Shown piece after piece: positions 25,210 through 33,067 of a stretch of DNA of 64,000 nucleotides. The notes under the pieces were generated by a model. It worked only from the letters and a program-made list of their open reading frames with translations. It had not been told where the DNA came from and did no database searches. Source of the DNA: DAOTKC01 sp035449045 (GTDB taxonomy: Bacteria; Bacillota; Clostridia; Christensenellales; CAG-917); the NCBI GenBank assembly GCA_035449045.1, contig DAOTKC010000003.1, positions 27,536 to 91,535 of the forward strand, in the 5' to 3' direction. Made by a program: the position numbers and the translations under genes. The number at the start of each line of letters is the position of its first letter. Position 1 is the first letter of the stretch.

Positions 25210-27369
25210 TTAGGTTCTCTTCCAGCTCTTGAACCACTTCTTGACGGAAACCAAGAAGGTGTCGCGCATGGGCGGGATTTCCTTTCTCTGGCCGTTGTTG
25301 CAAATCATATAAGTGAGGTAGCCGTAGTAAAGCGTGACGAGCACGGCGAACACCGACATCATGATATAGAACACTTCGATGCTCTCGAAGTTGACCAAAG
25401 GCCCTGCCGGCTTAGACGCCACAAATCCCGATATGTTCATGAGCTGGGCGATGTTGAGGAAGTTCAGAAGCGAAAGCGCGAAGAAGACGAAGTAGAGCCG
25501 CTTCTCGCCCGCCAGCATAATATAGGCAAGCAACATGCCGAGCGAAAGGAATAGATAAGTTTCGGTGTGTTTGAGCGTGAACACCGAAATTATGGCGAAG
25601 GTGAACGACGCCAAAAGCATAAGCTCGAGGCGGTTGCGGTTTTTGAGATAGAGCGAAATGACGTAGACGACCAACACCAGAATGAAGATAAGGTTGAATA
25701 TCGACGCCGTATTATTGACTATCTTATTGTTCATGCCGACCATGCCGTAGAGGTTGAAGTTGTTGGAAACGAAATAGTCGACGTCCTTCATCATGGCGGT
25801 ATATTTGCCTAAAATATAGAAGGGCTTGGAGGGCTTAGCCGCGATAAATTCATAGGCGAAGGGCAGCGAAAGCAACCAGAACGCCACAAATACGGCCACC
25901 GTGCCGCCGATGGTCAGCGCCAGCAGCTTTTTGAAGTCGCCCTTATCCTGCGCTCTGTATTCTTTATAGCAGAGATAGCCGAGGTAAGCCAGAATGAGCG
26001 GCACAACTGCCATTGCGTCGAGGCTTAAAAGCACCGAGAAAAGCACGGTGACAAACATCCAAATATACTTCTTTTCTATGAGAAGAATGAATGTCAGAAG
26101 GAGTAGCGCGGCGAGTATGGAATCAAAGCTGCCGCGGACGCCCGAAAGCACCAATGCGACGGGAAGCAGCGCGTAGATAACGGAATAGAGCGCAGCGAGC
26201 TTTGGTCCGACGTATTTCTTGCCGAAGAAGAACAGCATGGCAACCACAGCGGTGTCGGCGATAACGGCAGGAAGTTTCAGAAGAAGCGCGAAGCCCATGC
26301 TCGACGTTTCCAGTTTAAACAGCTTGCCCAGCCCGCCGATGATGCTCAGAATATAGAGTTCGCCCGGCGAATAGAGAGTGGAAGGATTAAGCGTGTAAAA
26401 CTTATGAAGACCTTTGGCAATCAGTTGTTGAGCCGTCGAGAGAAGACCCGCCGTTTCTTTGCCGAAGCCATACATTGTGGAAGCAAAAACCATTCGCACC
26501 GCGAACGCAAGCGCTATCAGAGCGGCCGCCACGATAGCGGTATCTTTGAATTTTCCGCCTGTGAAGAAACGCCCTTCGAGCGTGGAACGGTCGGCCAGCA
26601 TCCGCCTCAGCACAACATATCCTCCGACGACTAAAGCCGCCGAGAAAATACCTATAAAGGTCTCGAACAAAATTCCGCCGATAGCCTTGTTGTAAAGCAC
26701 GCTGTCTTTTCTGACGATATCGGTGACTGTCGCCGACTTGGGAATGCTTTGGACGCGAACCATGGAGACCTTGTCGAAGCGCGCGGTCGCCGCAGCGGGA
26801 GCGTCTTCGGCGCCAACTCTTAAGCATAGCGTGAGATAGTCGGAATTTCTGGGCTTGACGTAGACGGTCGCTTCCGTCCATTTACCGTATGTGAGCTGCT
26901 CGGCGAGCACTACTTCGGTGTTTTCCAAAAAGCTTAAGTGTGCGCCCGTCACGTTGGCAACCGAGCCCGGGGTAGCCTGCGCGTTTTGATAGTAAGCGAG
27001 GGTAATGCGGTAGGTCGCGCCTCTCGTCACCGCGATCGTCTGGTAGGCATAGCCCACGTTGGCGGAGGAGTTGGTGATTCTGAGATACTGCTTGCCGTAG
27101 CTTGCGTCGGGCGTGCCGTTAATCTTGGCGATATCGCCCGTCAGCGTGTGCCCCACCTTATCGAACTTGGTGTTGGCGGCGGTGCCGACTTTGCCGAACT
27201 GCCAATCGGTGAAAGTCGAGGTCTCATCGTCGAAGTCCTCGAAGTTGCCGTTTAAAACCAGCTCTTCGTCAAAGGGGCCGCCGGTGTCGTTGCAGCCGTA
27301 TAAGAGAAACGCCGAGGCTATTATAACCGCCGCGATTAAGAGTAAAGCGAATTTTTTATGTTTTTTCAT
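25210..27369 (-). CDS. Lipoprotein-anchored GT-C-like glycosyltransferase
   Basis: 719 residues. The N-terminus is a lipoprotein signal ending in LLYGC. About residues 40-205 form a beta-sandwich like the CBM4/9 group (LVLNGNFEDFDD, WQFGK). Then come roughly 11-12 membrane segments (about 230 onward) with GT-C features: the acidic loop around RGSFDSILAALLLL and external loops with aromatic residues. Such enzymes transfer sugars from polyprenyl-phosphate donors outside the membrane. A lipid-anchored sugar-binding head fused to a GT-C body is uncommon. GAGG lies 6 bases before the ATG. It starts 57 bp after rplS and may share its transcript. Donor and acceptor unknown. Confidence 0.75.
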   Translation of the reverse strand: MKKHKKFALLLIAAVIIASAFLLYGCNDTGGPFDEELVLNGNFEDFDDETSTFTDWQFGKVGTAANTKFDKVGHTLTGDIAKINGTPDASYGKQYLRITNSSANVGYAYQTIAVTRGATYRITLAYYQNAQATPGSVANVTGAHLSFLENTEVVLAEQLTYGKWTEATVYVKPRNSDYLTLCLRVGAEDAPAAATARFDKVSMVRVQSIPKSATVTDIVRKDSVLYNKAIGGILFETFIGIFSAALVVGGYVVLRRMLADRSTLEGRFFTGGKFKDTAIVAAALIALAFAVRMVFASTMYGFGKETAGLLSTAQQLIAKGLHKFYTLNPSTLYSPGELYILSIIGGLGKLFKLETSSMGFALLLKLPAVIADTAVVAMLFFFGKKYVGPKLAALYSVIYALLPVALVLSGVRGSFDSILAALLLLTFILLIEKKYIWMFVTVLFSVLLSLDAMAVVPLILAYLGYLCYKEYRAQDKGDFKKLLALTIGGTVAVFVAFWLLSLPFAYEFIAAKPSKPFYILGKYTAMMKDVDYFVSNNFNLYGMVGMNNKIVNNTASIFNLIFILVLVVYVISLYLKNRNRLELMLLASFTFAIISVFTLKHTETYLFLSLGMLLAYIMLAGEKRLYFVFFALSLLNFLNIAQLMNISGFVASKPAGPLVNFESIEVFYIMMSVFAVLVTLYYGYLTYMICNNGQRKEIPPMRDTFLVSVKKWFKSWKRT

Positions 27370-27426
27370 TATTGCCTCTAATAGGAATGAATTATTTTGG
27401 TGAGGATAATTTCTTCTATTAGAAAA

Positions 27427-27861
27427 TTAGAACTTTTTAATTTCCTTGACCTTGGCGGCCTTGCCCTTTCTCTCTCTCAGGTAGTAGAGCTTGGCGCGTC
27501 TGACCTTGCCGTGGCGGATGATTTCGATGTGGTCGATTTTGGTGGAATAGACAGGGAATGTGCGCTCGACGCCGATGCCGTAGGAAAGCCTTCTGACCGT
27601 GAAGGTCTCGCGTAGCCCGCCATTTTTCTTGGCGATAACGGTGCCCTCGAAGTTTTGAAGACGCTCTCTCGTGCCCTCGGTAACTTTGACGAAAACTTTG
27701 ACGACATCGCCCGACGCAACTTCGGGGAAAGCGGCCTTGGCGGCCTCGATATCTTGCTCAGTGAGCTCGGACGCCTCTTTCTTCTTCGCCCTTTGCAGTG
27801 CGCGCAGCGTTAGAATGCGCTCGATTTCTTCTCTTTCGACTAAATCAATGGTGTTGCTCAT
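27427..27861 (-). CDS. rplS: Ribosomal protein L19 with N-terminal extension
   Basis: 50S subunit protein at the interface with 30S. The L19 core is clear (GDVVKVFVKVTEG, IQ-type FEGTVIAKK, FTVRRLSYGIGVERTFPV, GKVRRAKLYYLRERKGKAAKVKEIKKF). The protein has 144 residues against about 115 in B. subtilis; the extra 28 or so lie at the N-terminus (LTLRALQRAKKKEASELTEQ) and appear genuine, because GGAGG stands 9 bases before this ATG. Instead of following trmD, as usual, the gene is 3 kb away behind yraN and an opposite-strand gene, and has its own promoter and a foldable leader. Confidence 0.97.
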   Translation of the reverse strand: MSNTIDLVEREEIERILTLRALQRAKKKEASELTEQDIEAAKAAFPEVASGDVVKVFVKVTEGTRERLQNFEGTVIAKKNGGLRETFTVRRLSYGIGVERTFPVYSTKIDHIEIIRHGKVRRAKLYYLRERKGKAAKVKEIKKF

Positions 27862-27947
27862 GACATATACCTCCGTTGTTTTAAAACTAAGCGTTCGTTC
27901 GCGGGTTCAAAACCCTATATGCCAGAGGAACGCCGAGTCATAATGCG
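27862..27947 (-). promoter_or_regulatory. Foldable leader of rplS
   Basis: About 86 nt of predicted 5' UTR contain nested stems: GGGTT/AACCC inside GCGTTC/GAACGC. L19 genes in Firmicutes are known to have autoregulatory leaders. I cannot confirm that this is the described L19 leader family. Confidence 0.4.
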
Positions 27948-27953
27948 GTATAA

Positions 27954-27982
27954 ATATTAACATATATAACATTTTTAGACAA
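27954..27982 (-). promoter_or_regulatory. Promoter of rplS
   Basis: TTGTCT (-35), 17 bp, TAATAT (-10). Confidence 0.6.
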
Positions 27983-28021
27983 CCGTTTTTTAGTTCTCTT
28001 AGTAATTAAATAATAAAATTG

Positions 28022-28050
28022 TTGAATATAACGATGCCGCGGGATATAAT
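28022..28050 (+). promoter_or_regulatory. Promoter of the DUF4349 gene
   Basis: TTGAAT (-35), 17 bp, perfect TATAAT (-10), about 20 bp before the GTG start at 28070. Confidence 0.7.
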
Positions 28051-28069
28051 TAGTTTAAAGAGGTGTGAT

Positions 28070-29050
28070 GTGAAAAAATTTTTATTGACTTTAGTCTGCT
28101 TTATCGTTGTCGCGGCGACGCTCATTGGCCTTGCCGCCTGCAACAGAGGTTATAACGATTCCGAAAAAGGCATAAACCCCGATGAACCTTCCTATGACGA
28201 GAGCGGCAGCACCTCGGATGTGCCCGGCGTCAGCGAGCGAAAAATCGTCTATACCGCTCATCTTACCATTTCGACCGACGACCTTGAGGACGCCATCGAA
28301 AAAATCAATGCCTTAACGCAAGATGGCGAATGGTTCGACAGCGAATCAATCGGTGAGGAGAGCGCCGTGCTCGTTTTCAGAGTCAAGTCCGACCGCATCG
28401 ACGCTTATTTGGAGGCTCTCAAAACTTGCGGCAAAGTCTATCACCTCGTTAAGAACGCCGAGGACGTCTCTCTCCACTATTATAATTTAGAGTCGCGCAT
28501 CGAATCGCTGGAGGCCGAATATGACACCCTTGACGCTCTGCTTGCCTCCGCCGACGACACCGACGAAATTGCCGACATTTTGGCAATCAGAAAGCGCATG
28601 ACCGAAATCGATGTCGAGCTTCGCGCCATTCGGAACGCCATTAACGTCTATGATAGTCAAATCGAAAACAGCATTGTCACCATCACCGTCATCCAAAACT
28701 ATCAGCCCGAAACGCCGCCGCCCTTCGGACAAAGAATAGCCAAACTCTTTAAAGACGCATGGAAAGCGCTCGTCGTTTTCTTCAAATGGATAGTGATGGC
28801 GATAACGGCGACCTTCCCCTTCCTCTTGGTCTTCGGAGCCCTCGGCGTCGGTGTGTTCTTTATCGTTCGCGCGGCGCGGATTAAAAACGGCACTTGGCGT
28901 TATCCCTTCCGCCGCAAGAAGAAAGCAAAGGCTACCGATGCCGCAACAAAAATCGAGCCCGCTCAAGAAGCGCCGTCCGAAGAGGTTTTCGATGCGCCGA
29001 GCGAGGAAGTTGCGCCGGGCGGCGACGATACGCCGAGCGGGGATGCTTAA
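28070..29050 (+). CDS. DUF4349 lipoprotein with C-terminal membrane helix
   Basis: 326 residues. A lipoprotein signal ends at LIGLAAC. The DUF4349 domain follows (about 55-225): KIVYTAHLTISTDDLEDAIEKI, a coiled-coil helix pair LESRIESLEAEYDTLDALL, and NSIVTITVIQNYQP. A single membrane helix lies near 245-275 and a basic then acidic tail inside the cell. The start is the GTG at 28070, since AGAGG lies 6 bases upstream and only this gives a clean signal peptide; an earlier in-frame TTG lies before the promoter -10. The function of DUF4349 is not established; an envelope structural or sensing role is possible. It separates rplS from the yraN group. Confidence 0.87.
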   Translation: MKKFLLTLVCFIVVAATLIGLAACNRGYNDSEKGINPDEPSYDESGSTSDVPGVSERKIVYTAHLTISTDDLEDAIEKINALTQDGEWFDSESIGEESAVLVFRVKSDRIDAYLEALKTCGKVYHLVKNAEDVSLHYYNLESRIESLEAEYDTLDALLASADDTDEIADILAIRKRMTEIDVELRAIRNAINVYDSQIENSIVTITVIQNYQPETPPPFGQRIAKLFKDAWKALVVFFKWIVMAITATFPFLLVFGALGVGVFFIVRAARIKNGTWRYPFRRKKKAKATDAATKIEPAQEAPSEEVFDAPSEEVAPGGDDTPSGDA

Positions 29051-29088
29051 AAAACCCGAAGAATAATATTATTACAATTCAGTAATGA

Positions 29089-29123
29089 TAAACCGCCATT
29101 CGGCTATCGAATGGCGGTTTTTA
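29089..29123 (+). terminator. Intrinsic terminator after the DUF4349 gene
   Basis: Perfect 12-bp stem AACCGCCATTCG / CGAATGGCGGTT with a 5-base loop and a T-run. Confidence 0.9.
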
Positions 29124-29204
29124 TGCTGCATTTCTTAATAACTTGTGAAGGGCGTTTGGTAATAAATATGATTTTTTATTATTAGCGCTAATAAGTTAAA
29201 AAAA

Positions 29205-29558
29205 TTACCGTTTTTGAAAGGCATTTTCGATGTGGTTAATTTGGCCGTCCAAAATCTCTATGACGTCGAAGCGGATGTCGCGGCCGGCAGCGCGGCGGCA
29301 GGATATATAGCTTTGGGCGATTTTTATGTAGCCCTGCTGTTTAGATATCCCAACAGCTTCGGCGGGTAAACCGAAGGCGGCGCTCGCTCGTGATTTAATT
29401 TCGCAAAAGACTATGACTCCGTCCTTTTCGGCAATGATGTCCGCCTCGCCGAAAACCGTCTTGAAGTTGGTCTCCAAAATTTTGTAGCCGCAAGACTCAA
29501 GATATTTTTTGGCGGCCGCCTCCCCCATTCCGCCCTTGGCGCGCGTGTTCTCAGCCAT
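29205..29558 (-). CDS. yraN: YraN-family (UPF0102) nuclease-like protein
   Basis: 117 residues with the restriction-endonuclease-like core GEADIIAEKD and VFCEIKSR (the D...ExK motif) after GGMGEAAAKKYLESCGYKIL. The fold matches Holliday-junction resolvases, but no activity is established for the family. Start at 29558 (MAENTR), overlapping the rnhB stop by 8 bases; a TTG two codons upstream is the longer alternative. It closes the ylqF-rnhB-yraN run, its usual neighbourhood in Firmicutes. Confidence 0.93.
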   Translation of the reverse strand: MAENTRAKGGMGEAAAKKYLESCGYKILETNFKTVFGEADIIAEKDGVIVFCEIKSRASAAFGLPAEAVGISKQQGYIKIAQSYISCRRAAGRDIRFDVIEILDGQINHIENAFQKR

Positions 29559-30171
29559 TTTCAAGCAGCAACTTTTTCAAAAAAGTCAAGCGGTGGATTT
29601 CGGAGGCGCCAACGCGCTTTATGGCGTCTAAGTGCGTCTTGGTGCCGTAGCCTTTGTTGTTTTTAAAGTCGTATTCGGGATAGATTTCGTCATATTTCCT
29701 CATCAACCTGTCGCGAAGGACTTTGGCGATTATGCTCGCAGCTCCTATGGTGTAGGAAAGCCCGTCGCCGCCTATTATGGGAATGCAACGAATGCCTACG
29801 TTAAGGTTAATTGCGTCCGACAAAATGACGTCGGGTTTTATCTTTAAATTGCAGATTGCGGCGTTCATGCACCGCTTTGTGGCCTCTAAAATATTGATTT
29901 TGTCAATAACTCGATTATCTAGCGACTCGGTGCTGACTGCTACGGCGTGCGATAAAATCAACTCAAACAGCTCCTCGCGCTTGTTTTCGCTAAGCTTTTT
30001 ACTGTCGTCCACGCCCTCGATTACGTCATCCAGCCGCATGATTATCGCGGTGCAGGTAACGGGTCCGGCAAGCGGGCCTCTGCCCACCTCGTCGATACCG
30101 CATATGTATTTGGCACCTTCCGCCATGCATTTAAGCTCGAAGGCGAGTTTGTCGGTCTTTGACGCTATCAT
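29551..30171 (-). CDS. rnhB: Ribonuclease HII
   Basis: Cleaves RNA in RNA-DNA hybrids, including single misincorporated ribonucleotides. 206 residues with CGIDEVGRGPLAGPVT (first catalytic Asp and Glu), LSDAINL (third Asp) and GDGLSYTIGAASIIAKVLRD. It overlaps rbgA by 4 bases and yraN by 8, so the three are translationally coupled. Confidence 0.96.
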   Translation of the reverse strand: MIASKTDKLAFELKCMAEGAKYICGIDEVGRGPLAGPVTCTAIIMRLDDVIEGVDDSKKLSENKREELFELILSHAVAVSTESLDNRVIDKINILEATKRCMNAAICNLKIKPDVILSDAINLNVGIRCIPIIGGDGLSYTIGAASIIAKVLRDRLMRKYDEIYPEYDFKNNKGYGTKTHLDAIKRVGASEIHRLTFLKKLLLENG

Positions 30172-31001
30172 GGTTTTTCGAGCATGATCTTGCCCGTTCT
30201 CCCTTTTCTGAAATCGTCGAGCACCGCTTTCGCGGCGCGGTCAATGTCCGCCGCTCCACCTTTTTTTATAAATCCGCGAAGCGCGGCGATATCTTCGAGA
30301 ATTAGATGCGGCGGTTTTGAAATATCTACCGCATAGCGGCTTAAAAATTCCCCGGGCGCAATTGAAATGAGCTTTTTTATTAGCTCACAGGCAAGCTCGG
30401 CGGTGTCAAGAATGTCGTCGCGTATGCTTCCGATAAACGCAAGGTCAAGCGCGTGCTCGGCGTTGTCAAAAGACGCCCAAAGCGTGCCCGGCGTGTCTAA
30501 AAGCTCAATATTTTTGTCGACGCCTACCCATTGGCGGCCGCGCGTGACGCCGGGACGGTCGCCCGTCGCCGTTTTCTTTTTGCCGCAAAGGCTGTTGATG
30601 AGCGTCGATTTTCCCGAGTTGGGAACTCCCACCACCATGGCGCGAATGGTTTTGTCAACACCTTTAGCGGCGTATTTTTCCACCTTATCCGACATCGCCT
30701 CGGAGAGAGCGGCGATAACACCGGTAGTGTCGCCCGAGGCGCTGTTGACGGCGGCAAAATATTTCCCTTCCGCCTTGAATTTTTTTTGCCAAAGCTCGAG
30801 GTCGCCGCGGTTTACAAGGTCGCACTTGTTTAAGACATAGATTGGCCGACGCCTTTCAATCAGCGGTTCGAACTTGGGATTCATCGATGCCTCAATCGCG
30901 CGGCTGTCCAGAACGTAGAGAACGGCGTCGACAAGCTTGACGCTTTCGCGCATCTCTCTGACGGCTTTCGCCATATGTCCCGGATACCATTGAATCAACA
31001 T
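30168..31001 (-). CDS. rbgA: Ribosome biogenesis GTPase RbgA (YlqF)
   Basis: Circularly permuted GTPase that acts late in 50S assembly. 277 residues; the permuted order is visible: VLNKCDLV (G4) first, then VGVPNSGKSTLINSL (G1) and LDTPGTLW (G3). The N-terminus IQWYPGHMAKAVREMRE is the family signature. It starts the rbgA-rnhB-yraN group, 116 bp after trmD; in B. subtilis rplS would occupy that gap. Confidence 0.97.
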   Translation of the reverse strand: MLIQWYPGHMAKAVREMRESVKLVDAVLYVLDSRAIEASMNPKFEPLIERRRPIYVLNKCDLVNRGDLELWQKKFKAEGKYFAAVNSASGDTTGVIAALSEAMSDKVEKYAAKGVDKTIRAMVVGVPNSGKSTLINSLCGKKKTATGDRPGVTRGRQWVGVDKNIELLDTPGTLWASFDNAEHALDLAFIGSIRDDILDTAELACELIKKLISIAPGEFLSRYAVDISKPPHLILEDIAALRGFIKKGGAADIDRAAKAVLDDFRKGRTGKIMLEKP

Positions 31002-31117
31002 TTTTCCGCTCTCAAGCCCTAAATAACCTTAGGCCAAACGACTTCTATAGAATTTACAAAAAAAGAAACCTACTACAAATTTTTTCAACTTCTTTCTATT
31101 GTAAAACTTTTTTTGAA

Positions 31118-31795
31118 CTACTCTTTTTTTTCTATAAGGTCAGGGCGCCTTTTTTTCGTCAGCTCTTCCGACTGACGGCGGCGCCACTCCTCGATGAGTT
31201 TATGATTGCCTGAAATAAGGACGTCGGGCACCGCAATCCCTTGCCAAATCTGGGGGCGGGTGTAGTGTGGATATTCCAAAAGGCCGGCCGAAAAGCTCTC
31301 CTCCACCACCGACTCGCCGCTTCCCAAAACGCCTTCGATATAGCGAGAAACAGCGTTGATGAGAACGAGCGCGGGAAGCTCGCCGCTAGTCAGCACATAG
31401 TCGCCGACGGAAATTTCCTCGTCGATTTCGCGGTCTAAAACACGCTGGTCTACGCCCTCGTAGCTACCGCAAAGAAGCACCAGCCCGCTCTCACGGGAAA
31501 GCTCCTTAACCATGTCCTGATTGAGTGTTTTGCCCTTGGGCGAAAGGTAGATTCGTTTGAAGTTGTGTTCAATATCGGCAAAGTCAATGGCGCGCGAGAT
31601 GGGGTCGGGCATCATCACCATGCCTGCGCCGCCGCCGAAGGGATAGTCGTCGCACTTCTTGTGCTTATCGAGCGTGTGGTCGCGGATATTTATAACCTCA
31701 ACCGAAAATTTTTCTTCCCCAAGCGCCTTACCCAAAATGCCGACGTTGAGAATTTCGAAAATTTCGGGAAAAAGCGTCAAAACTTTGAAAATCAT
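31118..31795 (-). CDS. trmD: tRNA (guanine37-N1)-methyltransferase
   Basis: SAM-dependent methylation of G37 next to the anticodon, preventing frameshifts. 225 residues with the knotted SPOUT core: DDYPFGGGAGMVMMPDPI, LLCGSYEGVDQRV and SVGDYVLTSGELPALVLIN. The C-terminal domain contains HYTRPQIWQG. Its ATG overlaps the rimM stop by one base. Confidence 0.97.
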   Translation of the reverse strand: MIFKVLTLFPEIFEILNVGILGKALGEEKFSVEVINIRDHTLDKHKKCDDYPFGGGAGMVMMPDPISRAIDFADIEHNFKRIYLSPKGKTLNQDMVKELSRESGLVLLCGSYEGVDQRVLDREIDEEISVGDYVLTSGELPALVLINAVSRYIEGVLGSGESVVEESFSAGLLEYPHYTRPQIWQGIAVPDVLISGNHKLIEEWRRRQSEELTKKRRPDLIEKKE

Positions 31796-32331
31796 CAGTA
31801 GCCCTCTCCGTTCTCTTTCACGGCGATTTTGGCGAATTCTTCGCCGTTCAGCCTAATCTCGCCGCGCTCGACGTCGATATTTTCAATGACTTTTTCCAAA
31901 AAGGGAAACATCACTGCTTCTCCGCCGCATTCGGCGACGATTATGTCGGACGCGCCGTAGTTTAAGATTTCCTTCACGGTTCCCAACCGCTTTTCGCCTT
32001 CAAAAACGACGGCGCCGATAAGGTCGGCAATGAAATACTCGCCCTCCGAAAGGGGCACGGCGTCGGCTCGCTCTACTTCGACAAACTTGCCTTTGAGCGT
32101 CTCGGCGGCGTTTCTGTCGTCAATGCCCGAAAGTTTTATGACGATTTCGCCCCTCTGCGGCCGCGCGTATCCGACCTTAAAGGGTTTGCCGCCGACAAAG
32201 GCATTTTTCAGCGCGTTAAAGCGCGAAACATCGTCGGTCAAAGGGAAAACCTTGACCTCGCCCTTGATGCCCTGCGCCTTGACAATTTTTCCGATTTTTA
32301 TAAACTTTTCCAAATTTTTTAACCTTGGCAA
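31795..32331 (-). CDS. rimM: 16S rRNA processing protein RimM
   Basis: 30S assembly factor that binds S19. 178 residues: an N-terminal barrel beginning IGKIVKAQGIKGEVKVFPLTD and a C-terminal PRC-barrel (GEYFIADLIGAVVFE, VPFLEKVIENID-like end). It is coupled to trmD by a 1-base overlap and follows the KH gene after a gap that holds a nested hairpin. Confidence 0.94.
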   Translation of the reverse strand: MPRLKNLEKFIKIGKIVKAQGIKGEVKVFPLTDDVSRFNALKNAFVGGKPFKVGYARPQRGEIVIKLSGIDDRNAAETLKGKFVEVERADAVPLSEGEYFIADLIGAVVFEGEKRLGTVKEILNYGASDIIVAECGGEAVMFPFLEKVIENIDVERGEIRLNGEEFAKIAVKENGEGY

Positions 32332-32355
32332 AGCCGAAAAATCTACCGACTAACG

Positions 32356-32400
32356 CGCAAGCGGTTCATTAAAAATGCAAGCATTTTGAGCCCGCTTGCG
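32356..32400 (-). repeat. Nested inverted repeat between the KH gene and rimM
   Basis: Outer arms CGCAAGCGG / CCGCTTGCG enclose inner arms AAAATGC / GCATTTT. It can fold into a two-part hairpin without a terminal U-run. It may be a processing or stabilising element inside the operon, or a partial terminator. Confidence 0.55.
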
Positions 32401-32421
32401 GCAATCTTTGCAAAATCCGCC

Positions 32422-32661
32422 TCAGTCCATCTCCTGAATGACGACATTATAGCGGCGGGTATCCTCTTTGGCGCCCGCGGCCTTGACGATGGCGCGGATG
32501 GCCTTGGCGATTCTGCCCTGCTTTCCTATGATTTTGCCGATAACTTTTTTCTCGCAGGTGACGGTGATGTCGACCTCGCTGCCTTTTTCAATCAAGGCGA
32601 CGCTGTGTTGGCCTTCGCTGCCTACCAGCTTATCGACGATAAACTCAACAAGTTCAAGCAT
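32422..32661 (-). CDS. khpA: KH-domain RNA-binding protein (YlqC/KhpA)
   Basis: 79 residues, a single KH domain with the GXXG loop in KIIGKQGRIAKAIRAIV. KhpA-type proteins partner with KhpB/Jag and affect cell elongation and RNA metabolism. It lies 8 bp after rpsP, the classical position. Confidence 0.93.
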   Translation of the reverse strand: MLELVEFIVDKLVGSEGQHSVALIEKGSEVDITVTCEKKVIGKIIGKQGRIAKAIRAIVKAAGAKEDTRRYNVVIQEMD

Positions 32662-32669
32662 TTTTCACC

Positions 32670-32909
32670 TCAAATGATGTTGTTCTTTTTGAAAAGACCG
32701 CGGACGGTATCGGTCAGTTGAGCACCGTTGCTAATCCATTTCTTGGCAAGCTCAACGTCGATGTTGACAACGGCGGGCTCTTTGGTGGGGTCGTAGAAGC
32801 CGACCTGCTCGATGTAGCGACCGTCCCTTGCCGTCCTGGAATCGGTGGCTACTATGCGGTAGCTGGGAGCCTTCTTCGCGCCGATTCTCGTCAATCTGAT
32901 TTTAACCAT
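32670..32909 (-). CDS. rpsP: Ribosomal protein S16
   Basis: 30S assembly protein, 79 residues: VKIRLTRIGAKKAPSYRIVATDSRTARDG at the start and WISNGAQLTDTVRGLF near the end. AGGAGGC precedes the ATG. 158 bp separate it from ffh. Confidence 0.97.
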   Translation of the reverse strand: MVKIRLTRIGAKKAPSYRIVATDSRTARDGRYIEQVGFYDPTKEPAVVNIDVELAKKWISNGAQLTDTVRGLFKKNNII

Positions 32910-33067
32910 ATTTGTGCCTCCTATGTTTTATAAAAATATTTTTTATTTGTTTGCGAATTGTTTATAGTTTAGATGTGGATTATCCTTGAAGATTGATTCG
33001 ATGTTTTTTTGTTTTGTTGTGAATTATCATTCAAAGATAATGCGCTTTGTTGACCACTCTTAGAAGC

